Source: Megalopta genalis | Taxonomy: Eukaryota; Arthropoda; Insecta; Hymenoptera; Halictidae | Assembly: GCF_051020955.1 (NCBI RefSeq) | Contig: NW_027476513.1 | Coordinates: forward strand, 124,001-188,000 | Direction: 5' to 3' | Length of the DNA: 64,000 nucleotides | Shown here: one piece after another, positions 52,551 through 63,437 of the stretch | Position numbering within the stretch: position 1 is the stretch's first letter | Layout: every line of letters starts with the position of its first letter | Program-made: the position numbers and the translations under genes | Notes under the pieces: generated by a model | Databases searched by the model: none | What the model was told of the DNA's origin: nothing | Seen by the model: only the letters and a program-made list of their open reading frames with translations

Positions 52551-55500
52551 AACTTAGATTCACATTCATTCGAAACACATGATTTAGCTTCAAATCAATG
52601 CGAAGTAGAAGATTTAGCTTCAAATCCAAGCGAAGCAAATGATTTTGCGTCAAATACTTGCGATATAAATGATTTAGATTCAACTTCATGCGAAACAAAC
52701 AAGTTAGATTCAAATCCATGCGAAAAAAGAGATTTAGATTTAAAATCAATGCGGAGTAGAAGTTTTAGCTTCAAATCCTTGCGAAACAAGTGATTTAGCT
52801 TCAAATACTTGGGATATAAACGATATATCTTCAAATGCATGCGAAACAAACGAGTTAGCTTCACAGTCATTCGAAACACATGATTTAGCTTCAAATCAAT
52901 GCGAAGTAGAAGGTTTTGCTTCAAATCCATGCGAAACAAATGATTTACCTTCAAATACTTGCGATATAAATGATTTAGCTTCAACTGGAAGCGAAACAAG
53001 CGAGTTAGCTTCTAATCCATGCGAAACAAACGAGTTAGCTTCACATTAATTCGAAACACATGATTTAGCCTCAAATCAATGCGAGGTAGAAGATTTAGCT
53101 TCAAATCCATGCGAAACAAATGATTTACCTTCAAATACTTGCGATATAAACGATATATCTTCAAATGCATGCGAAACAAACGAGTTAGCTTCACATTAAT
53201 TCGAAACACATGATTTAGCCTCAAATCAATGCGAGGTAGAAGATTTAGCTTCAAATCCATGTGAAACAAATGATTTAGCTTCAAATACTTGCGATATAAA
53301 TGACTTAGCTTCAACTGCATGCGAAACAATCGAGTTAGATTTTAAATCCACGCGAAACACATGACAAAGCTTCAAATCAGTGCGAGGTAGAAGGTTTAGC
53401 TTCAAATCCATGCGAAACAAATGATTTAGCTTCAAATACTAGCGATATAAATGATTTAGCTTCAACTGGAAGCGAAACAATCGAGTTAGATTCAAATCCA
53501 CGCGAAACACATGATTTATCTTCCAAGCAATGCGAAGTAGAAGGTTTAGCTTCAAATCCATGCGAAACAAATGATTTACTTTCAAATACTTGCGATATAA
53601 ATGATTTAGCTCCAACTGGAAGCGAGACATGCGAGTTAGCTTCAAATCCATGCGAAACAAATGATTTAGCTTCAAGTACTTGCGATATAAATGATTTAGC
53701 TTCAACTGGAAGCGAGACAAACGAGTTAGCTTCACATTCATGCGAAAACACATGATTTAGCTACAAATCAATGCGACGTAAAAGCTTTAGCTTCAAATCC
53801 ATGCGAAACAAATGATTTAGCTTCAAATACTTGCGATATAAATGGTTTAGATTCAACTGCATGCGAAACAATCGAGTTAGATTTCAAATCCACGCGAAAC
53901 ACATGACAAAGCTTCAAATCAGTGCGAGGTAGAAGGACTAGCTTCAATCCATGCGAAACAAATGATTTGCTTTCAAATACTTGCGATATAAATGATTTAG
54001 CTCCAACTGGAAGCGAGACATGCGAGTTAGCTTCAAATCCTTGCGAAACAAATGATTCGCCTTCAAATACTTGCGATATAAACGATATAGATTCAAATGC
54101 ATGCGAAACAAACGACTTAGCTTCACAGTCATTCGAAACACATGATTTAGCTTCAAATCAATGCGAAGTAGAAGGTTTAGCTTCAAATCCATGCGAAACA
54201 AATGATTTAGCTTCAAATACTTGCGATATAAATGTTTTAGCTATAACTGGAAGTGAAACATGCGAGTTAGCTTCAAATCCATGCGAAACAAATGATTTGG
54301 CTTCAAGTACTTGCGATATAAACGATATAGCTTCAAATTCATGCGAAACAAACGAGTTAGCTTCACAGTCATTCGAAACACATGATTTAGCTTCAAATCA
54401 ATGCGACGTAAAAGCTTTGGCTTCAAATCCATGCGAAACAAATGATTTAGATTCAAATACTTGCGATATAAATGGTTTAGATTCAACTGCATGCGAAACA
54501 AACAACTTAGATTCACAATCATTCGAAACACACGATTTAGCTTCAAATCAATGCGAAGTAGAAGGTTTAGCTTCAAATACTTGCGATATAAATGATTTAG
54601 ATTCAACTGCATGCGAAAAAAACAAGTTAGAATCAAATTCATGCGAGAAAAGAGATTTAGATTTAAATCAATGCGGAGTAGAAGTTTTAGCTTCAAATCC
54701 TTGCGAAACAAATGATTTGCCTTCAATTACTTGCGATATAAACGATATAGATTCAAATGCATGCGAAACAAACAAGTTAGATTCAAATCCGTGCAAAACA
54801 CGAGATTTGGAATTAAATCAATGCCGAGTAGAAGTTTTAGCTTCAAATCCTTGCGAAACAAATGATTTAGCTTCAAATACTTGCGATATAAACGATATAG
54901 CTTTAACTGGAAGCGAATCAATCGAGTTAGCTTCAAATCCACGCGAAACACATGATTTATCTTCCATGCATTGCGAAGTAGAAGGTTTAGCTTCAAATCC
55001 ATGCGAAACGAATGATTTAGCTTCAAATACTTGCGATATAAATGACTTAGCTTCAACTGCATGCGAAACAATCGAGTTAGATTTTAAATCCACGCGAAAC
55101 ACATGACAAAGCTTCAAATCAGTGCGAGGTAGAAGGTTTAGCTTCAAATCCATGCGAAACAAATGATTTAGCTTCAAATACTAGCGATATAAATGATTTA
55201 GGTTCAACTGGAAGCGAAACAATCGAGTTAGATTCAAATCCACGCGAAACACATGATTTATCTTCCAAGCAATGCGAAGTAGAAGGTTTAGCTTCAAATC
55301 CATGCGAAACAAACGATTTACTTTCAAATACTTGCGATATAAATGATTTAGCTCCAACTGGAAGCGAGACATGCGAGTTAGCTTCAAATCCAGGCGAAAC
55401 AAATGATTTAGCTTCAAGTACTTGCGATATAAACGATATAACTTCAAATGCATGCGAAACAAACGAGTTGGCTTCACATTCAATCGAAACACATGATTTA

Positions 55501-58110
55501 GCATCAAATCAATGCGAAGTAGAAGAATTAGCTTCAAATCCAAGCGAAACAAATGGTTTTGCTGCAAATCCTTGCGAAACAAATGATTTGGCTTCAAAGA
55601 CTTGCGATATAAACGATATATCTTCAAATACATGCGAAACAAACGAGTTAGCTTCACAGTCATTCGAAACACATGATTTAGCTTCAAATCAATGCGAAGT
55701 AGAAGGTTTAGCTTCAAATCCATGCGAAACAAATGATTTACCTTCAAATACTTGCGATATAAATGATTTAGATTCAACTGCATGCGAAACAAACAAGTTA
55801 GATTCAAATCCATGCAAAACACGAGATTTATATTCAAATCAATGCCGAGTAGAAGTTTTAGCTTCAAATCCATGCGAAACAAATGATTTACTTTCAAATA
55901 CTTGCGATATAAATGATTTAGCTCCAACTGGAAGCGAGACATGCGAGTTAGCTTCAAATCCATGCGAAACAAATGATTTAGCTTCAAGTACTTGCGATAT
56001 AAATGATTTAGCTTCAACTGGAAGCGAGACAAACGAGTTAGCTTCACATTCATGCGAAACAAATGATTTAGCTTCAAATACTTGCGTTATAAACGATATA
56101 GCTTCAAATCCATGCGAAACAAACGAGTCAGCTTCACATTCATTCGAAACACATGATTTAGCTTCAAATCAATGCGAAGAAGAAGGTTTAGCTTCAAATC
56201 CAAGACAAACAAATGATTTTGCTTCAAATACTTGCGATATAAATGATTTAGATTCAACTGCATGCGAAACAAACAAGTTAGATTCAAATCCATGCAAAAC
56301 ACGAGATTTATATTCAAATCAATGCCGAGTAGAAGTTTTAGCTTCAAATCCATGCGAAACAAATGATTTAGCTTCAAATACTTGCGATATGAACGTTACA
56401 GCTTCAAATGCATGCGAAACAAACAAGTTAGCTTCACAGTCATTCGAAACACATGATTTATATTCAAACCAATGCGAAGTAGAAGGTTTAACTTCAAATC
56501 CATGCAAAACAAATGATTTACCTTCAAATACTAGCGATATAAATGATTTAGCTTCAAGTGGAAGCGAAACAAGCGAGTTAGCTTCTAATCCACACGAAAA
56601 AAAGATTTAGCTTCAAGTACTTGCGATATAAATGATTTAGCTTCAACTGGAAGCGAGACAAACGAGTTAGCTTCACATTCATGCGAAAACACATGATCTA
56701 TCTTCAAAGCAACGCGAAGTAGAAGGATTAGCTTCAAATCCATGCGAAACAAATGATTTAGCTTCAAGAACTAGCGATATAAATGACTTAGCTCCAATTG
56801 GAAGCGAGACATGCGAGTTAGCTTCAAATCCATGCGAAACAAATGATTTAGCTCCAAGTACTTGCGATATAAATGATTTAGCTTCAACTGGAAGCGAGAC
56901 AAACGAGTTAGCTTCACATTCATGCGAAAACACATGATTTGTCTTCAAAGGAATACGAAGTAGAAGGTTTAGCTTCAAATCCATGCGAAACAAATGATTT
57001 AACTTCAAATACTAGCGATATAAATGATATAGCTTCAACTGGAAGCGAAACAAGCGAGTTAGCTTCTAATCCATGCGAAACAAATGATTTAGCTTCAAAT
57101 ACTTGCGTTATAAACGATATAGCTTCAAATCCATGCGAAACAAACGAGTCAGCTTCACATTCATTCGAAACACATGATTTAGCTTCAAATCAATGCAAAG
57201 GAGAAGGTTTGGTTCAAATCCAAGAGAAACAAATGATTTTGCTTCAAGTACTTGCGATGTAAATGATTTAGATTCAACTGCATGCGAAACAAACAAGTTA
57301 GATTCAAATCCATGCAAAACACGAGATTTAGATTCAAATCTATGCCGAGTAGAAGTTTTAGCTTCAAATCCATGCGAAACAAATGATTTAGCTTCAAATA
57401 CTTGCGATATAAACGATATAGCTTCAATTGGAAGCAACACAAGTGAGTTAGCGTCTAATCCACGCGAAAAAAAAGATTTAGCTTGAAATACTTGCGATAT
57501 AAACGATATAGATTCAAATGCATGCGAAACAAACGAGTTAGCTCCAAATCCACGCGAAACACATGATTTGACTTCAAAGGAATACGAAGTAGAAGGTTTA
57601 GCTTCAAATCCATGCGAAACAAATGATTTAACTCTAAATACTGGCGATATGGATGATATAGCTTCAACTGGAAGCGAAACAAGCGAGTTAGCTTCTAATC
57701 TATGCGAAACAAATGATTTAGCTTCACATACTTGCGATATAAACGATATTGATTCAAATGCATGCGAAACAAACGAGTTAGCTTCACAGTCATTCGAAAC
57801 ACATGTTTTAGCTTCAAATCAATGCGACGTAGAATGTTTAGCTTCAAATCCATGCGAAACAAATGATTTAGTTTCAAATACTAGCGATATAAATGATTTA
57901 GCACCAACTGGAAGCGAAACATGCGAGTTAGCTTCAAATCCATGCGAAACAAATGATTTGGCTTCAAAGACTTGCGATATAAACGATATATCTTCAAATG
58001 CATGCGAAACAAACGAGTTAGCTTCACAGTCATTCGAAACACATGATTTAGCTTCAAATCAATGCGAAGTAGAAGGTTCAGCTTCAAATCCATGCGAAAC
58101 AAATGATTTA
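52551..58110. repeat. Mosaic array segment, 52.6-58.1 kb
   Basis: No gene. The monomers are mosaics of types seen elsewhere: 53440-53750 resembles the 41.2-41.5 kb part of block B, and 54310-54720 resembles the 39.5-39.9 kb part of block A. A 150-bp repeat occurs at 53041 and 53191 (TCACATTAATTCG marks). The unusual C monomer GCGATATGGATGATATAGC at 57645 appears only once. One-base indels continue to shift the register. I could not trace one large parent copy. Confidence 0.83.
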
Positions 58111-58560
58111 CCTTCAAATACTTGCGATATAAATGATTTAGATTCAACTGCATGCGAAACAAACAAGTTAGATTCACATTCATTTGAAACACATGATTTA
58201 GCTTCAAATCAATGCGAAGTAGAAGACTTAGCTTCAAATCCAAGCGAAACAAATGATTTTGCTTCAAATACTTGCGATATAAATGATTTAGATTCAATTG
58301 CATGCGAAACAAATAAGTTAGCTTCACGTTCATTTGAAACACATGATTTAGATTCAAATCAATGCCGAGTAGAAGTTTTAGCTTCAAATCCAAGCGAAAC
58401 AAATGATTTTGCTTCAAATACTTGCGATATAAACGATATAGCTTCAAATGCATGCGAAACAAACGAGTTAGCTTCACATTCACTCGAAACACATGATTTA
58501 GCTTCAAATCAATGCGAAGTAGAAGGTTTAGCTTCATATCCAAGCGAAACAAATAATTTA
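58111..58560. repeat. 450-bp tandem duplication, copy 1
   Basis: Fifteen monomers (three pentamers) that recur immediately at 58561-59010. Shared marks are TTCACGTTCATTTGAAAC (58322 and 58772), TCACTCGAAAC, and AGCTTCATATCCAAGCG. The first monomers differ slightly from copy 2 (AACAAGTTAGATTCAC against AACAACTTAGATACAC). Confidence 0.9.
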
Positions 58561-59010
58561 GCTTCTAATACTTGCGATATAAATGATTTAGATTCAACTG
58601 CATGCGAAACAAACAACTTAGATACACATTCATTCGAAACACATGATTTAGCTTCAAATCAATGCGAAGTAGAAGATTTAGCTTCAAATCCAAGCGAAAC
58701 AAATGATTTTGCTTCAAATACTTGCGATATAAATGATTTAGATTCAATTGCATGCGAAACAAATAAGTTAGCTTCACGTTCATTTGAAACACATGATTTA
58801 GATTCAAATCAATGCCGAGTAGAAGTTTTAGCTTCAAATCCAAGCGAAACAAATGATTTTGCTTCAAATACTTGCGATATAAACGATATAGCTTCAAATG
58901 CATGCGAAACAAACGAGTTAGCTTCACATTCACTCGAAACACATGATTTAGCTTCAAATCAATGCGAAGTAGAAGGTTTAGCTTCATATCCAAGCGAAAC
59001 AAATAATTTA
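58561..59010. repeat. 450-bp tandem duplication, copy 2
   Basis: Partner of 58111-58560 at an offset of exactly 450 bases. With a whole number of pentamers copied and no indel between copies, this is the simplest unequal-exchange product in the window. Confidence 0.9.
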
Positions 59011-59118
59011 GCTTCTAATACTTGCGATATAAATGATTTAGATTCAACTGCATGCGAAACAAACGAGTTAGCTTCAAATCCACGCGAAACACGTGATTTA
59101 TCTTCCTTGCATTGCGCA
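59011..59118. repeat. Short array segment between duplications
   Basis: A few ordinary monomers, including an A monomer with TTCCTTGCATTGCGCAG that is also present near 23895. No gene is seen. Confidence 0.85.
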
Positions 59119-61157
59119 GTAGAAGGTTTAGCTTCAAATCCATGCGACACAAATGATTTAGCTTTAAATACTTGCGATATAAACGATATATCTTCAAATG
59201 CATGCGAAAAAAAGGAGTTAGCTTCACATTAATTCGAAACACATGATTTAGCCTCAAATCAATGCGAGGTAGAAGATTTAGCTTCAAATCCATGCGAAAC
59301 AAATGATTTAGCTTCAAATACTTGAGATATAAATGATTTAGCTTTAACTGGAAGCGAAACAAGCGAGTTAGCTTCAAATCCATGCGAAACACATGATATG
59401 TCTTCAACGGAATACGAAGTAGAAGGTTTATCTTCAAATCCATGCGAAACAAATGATTTAACTTAAAATACTAGCGATATAAATGATATAGCTTCAACTG
59501 GAAGCGAAATAAGCGAGTTAGCTTCTAATCCATGCGAAACAAATGATTTAGCTTCAAATACTTGCAATATAAACGATATAGCTTCAAATGCATGCGAAAA
59601 AACGAGTTAGCTTCACATTCATTCGAAACACACGATTTAGCTTCAAATCAATGCGAAGTATAAGATTGAGTTTCAAATCCATGCGAAACAAATGATTTAG
59701 CTTCAAATACTTGAGATATAAATGATTTAGCTTTAACTGGAAGCGAAACAAGCGAGTTAGCTTCTAATCCATGCGAAACAAACGAGTTAGCTTCACATTA
59801 ATTCGAAACACATGATTTAGCCTCAAATCAATGCGAGGTAGAAGATTTAGCTTCAAATCCATGCGAAACAAATGATTTAGCTTCAAATACTTGCGATATA
59901 AACGATATATCTTCAAATGCATTAGAAACAAACGAGTTAGCTTCACAGTCATTCGAAACACATGATTTAGCTTCAAATCAATGCGAAGTAGAAGGTTTAG
60001 CTTCAAATCCATGCGAAACAAATGATTTAGCTTCATTTCCTACGATATAAATGATTTAGCTTCAACTGGAAGCGAGACAAACGAGTTAGCTTCCCATTCA
60101 TGCGAAAAAACATGATTTATATTCAAAGTAACGCGAAGTAGAAGGATTAGCTTCAAATCCATGCGAAACAAATGGTTTAGCTTCAAGTACTAGCGATATA
60201 AATGACTTAGCTCCAACTGGAAGCGAGACATGCGAGTTAGCTTCAAATCCATGCGAAACAAATGATTTAGCTTCAAGTACTTGCGATATAAATGATTTAG
60301 CTTCAACTGGAAGCGAGACAAACGAGTTAGCGTCACATTCATGCGAAAACACATGATTTAGCTTCAAATCAATGCGTGGTAAAAGCTTTGGCTTCAAATC
60401 CATGCGAAACAAATGATTTAGCTTCAAATACTTGCGATATAAATGATTTAGATTCAACTGCATGCGAAACAAACAACTTAGATACACATACATTCGAAAC
60501 ACATGATTTAGCTTCAAATCAATGCGAAGTAGAAGATTTAGCTTCAAATCCAAGCGAAACAAATGATTTTGCTTCAAATACTTGCGATATAAATGATTTA
60601 GATTCAATTGCATGCGAAACAAACAAGTTAGATTCAAATCCATGCGAAACAAATGATTTTGCTTCAAATACTTGGGATATAAATGATTTAGATTCAACTG
60701 CATGCGAAACAAACAAGTTAGATTCAAATCCGTGCAAAACACGAGATTTGGAATTAAATCAATGCCGAGTAGAAGTTTTAGCTTCAAATCCTTGCGAAAC
60801 AAATGATTTAGCTTCAAATACTTGCGGTATAATCGATATAGCTTTAACTGGAAGCGGAACAAGCGAGATAGCTTCAAAACCATGCGAAACAAATGATTTT
60901 GCTTCAAATACTTGCGATATAAACGATATAGCTTCAAATGCATGCGAAAAAACGAGTTAGCTTCACATTCAATCGAAACACACGATTTAGCTTCAAATCA
61001 ATGCGAAGTAGAAGATTGAGCTTCAAATCCATGCGAAACAAATGATTTAGCTTCAAATACTTGAGATATAAATGATTTAGCTTCAACTGGAAGCGAATCA
61101 ATCGAGTTAGATTCAAATCCACGCGAAACACATGATTTATCTTCCAAGCAATGCGAA
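59119..61157. repeat. 2.04-kb tandem duplication, copy 1
   Basis: It matches 61158-63437 at an offset of 2,039 for the first 1.2 kb and 2,280 for the last 0.8 kb. The left mark is CATGCGACACAAATG at 59141; the right boundary repeats the same A-B junction near 61158. Its part from about 59600 also matches 24240 onward at an offset of 35,358, including CTTCATTTCCTACGATATA. Confidence 0.9.
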
Positions 61158-63437
61158 GTAGAAGGTTTAGCTTCAAATCCATGCGACACAAATGATTTAG
61201 CTTTAAATACTTGCGATATAAACGATATATCTTCAAATGCATGCGAAAAAAAGGAGTTAGCTTCACATTAATTCGAAACACATGATTTAGCCTCAAATCA
61301 ATGCGAGGTAGAAGATTTAGCTTCAAATCCATGCGAAACAAATGATTTAGCTTCAAATACTTGAGATATAAATGATTTAGCTTTAACTGGAAGCGAAACA
61401 AGCGAGTTAGCTTCAAATCCATGCGAAACACATGATATGTCTTCAACGGAATACGAAGTAGAAGGTTTATCTTCAAATCCATGCGAAACAAATGATTTAA
61501 CTTAAAATACTAGCGATATAAATGATATAGCTTCAACTGGAAGCGAAATAAGCGAGTTAGCTTCTAATCCATGCGAAACAAATGATTTAGCTTCAAATAC
61601 TTGCAATATAAACGATATAGCTTCAAATGCATGCGAAAAAACGAGTTAGCTTCACATTCATTCGAAACACACGATTTAGCTTCAAATCAATGCGAAGTAT
61701 AAGATTGAGTTTCAAATCCATGCGAAACAAATGATTTAGCTTCAAATACTTGAGATATAAATGATTTAGCTTTAACTGGAAGCGAAACAAGCGAGTTAGC
61801 TTCTAATCCATGCGAAACAAACGAGTTAGCTTCACATTAATTCGAAACACATGATTTAGCCTCAAATCAATGCGAGGTAGAAGATTTAGCTTCAAATCCA
61901 TGCGAAACAAATGATTTAGCTTCAAATACTTGCGATATAAACGATATATCTTCAAATGCATTAGAAACAAACGAGTTAGCTTCACAGTCATTCGAAACAC
62001 ATGATTTAGCTTCAAATCAATGCGAAGTAGAAGGTTTAGCTTCAAATCCATGCGAAACAAATGATTTAGCTTCATTTCCTACGATATAAATGATTTAGCT
62101 TCAACTGGAAGCGAGACAAACGAGTTAGCTTCCCATTCATGCGAAAAAACATGATTTATATTCAAAGTAACGCGAAGTAGATGGATTAGCTTCAAATCCA
62201 TGCGAAACAAATGGTTTAGCTTCAAGTACTAGCGATATAAATGACTTAGCTCCAACTGGAAGCGAGACATGCGAGTTAGCTTCAAATCCATGCGAAACAA
62301 ATGATTTAGCTTCAAGTACTTGCGATATAAATGATTTAGCTTCAACTGGAAGCGAGACAAACGAGTTAGCTTCACATTCATGCGAAAACACATGATTTAT
62401 ATTCAAAGGAACGCGAAGTAGAAGGATTAGCTTCAAATCCATGCGAAACAAATGGTTTAGCTTCAAGTACTAGCGATATAAATGACTTAGCTCCAACTGG
62501 AAGCGAGACATGCGAGTTAGCTTCAAATTCATGCGAAACAAATGATTTAGCTTCAAGTACTTGCGATATAAATGATTTAGCTTCAACTGGAAGCGAGACA
62601 AACGAGTTAGCGTCACATTCATGCGAAAACACATGATTTAGCTTCAAATCAATGCGTGGTAAAAGCTTTGGCTTCAAATCCATGCGAAACAAATGATTTA
62701 GCTTCAAATACTTGCGATATAAATGATTTAGATTCAACTGCATGCGAAACAAACAACTTAGATACACATACATTCGAAACACATGATTTAGCTTCAAATC
62801 AATGCGAAGTAGAAGATTTAGCTTCAAATCCAAGCGAAACAAATGATTTTGCTTCAAATACTTGCGATATAAATGATTTAGATTCAATTGCATGCGAAAC
62901 AAACAAGTCAGATTCAAATCCATGCGAAACAAATGATTTTGCTTCAAATACTTGGGATATAAATGATTTAGATTCAACTGCATGCGAAACAAACAAGTTA
63001 GATTCAAATCCGTGCAAAACACGAGATTTGGAATTAAATCAATGCCGAGTAGAAGTTTTAGCTTCAAATCCTTGCGAAACAAATGATTTAGCTTCAAATA
63101 CTTGCGGTATAAACGATATAGCTTTAACTGGAAGCGGAACAAGCGAGTTAGCTTCAAAACCATGCGAAACAAATGATTTAGCTTCAAATACTTGCGATAT
63201 AAACGATATAGCTTCAAATGCATGCGAAAAAACGAGTTAGCTTCACATTCAATCGAAACACACGATTTAGCTTCAAATCAATGCGAAGTAGAAGATTGAG
63301 CTTCAAATCCATGCGAAACAAATGATTTAGCTTCAAATACTTGAGATATAAATGATTTAGCTTCAACTGGAAGCGAATCAATCGAGTTAGATTCAAATCC
63401 ACGCGAAACACATGATTTATCTTCCAAGCAATGCGAA
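61158..63437. repeat. 2.28-kb tandem duplication, copy 2
   Basis: Tandem partner of 59119-61157 with 241 extra bases (eight monomers plus one base) near 62400-62640. The extra part carries TTATATTCAAAGGAACGCG, also seen near 25460 and 30595. That suggests copy 1 lost it, or that the segment was exchanged with a 24-31 kb-like copy. Confidence 0.88.

Larger units (their letters stand above)
57568..59232 (+). other. 554-codon open stretch in the repeat (probably not a gene)
   Basis: The frame carries ten-residue repeats of the ASNTCDINDL family throughout and ends at TAA in CACATTAATTCG. The only possible start at this length is TTG, which makes a eukaryotic gene unlikely. It spans the 450-bp tandem duplication at 58111-59010, which preserves the frame only because 450 is a multiple of three. 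Confidence 0.12.
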
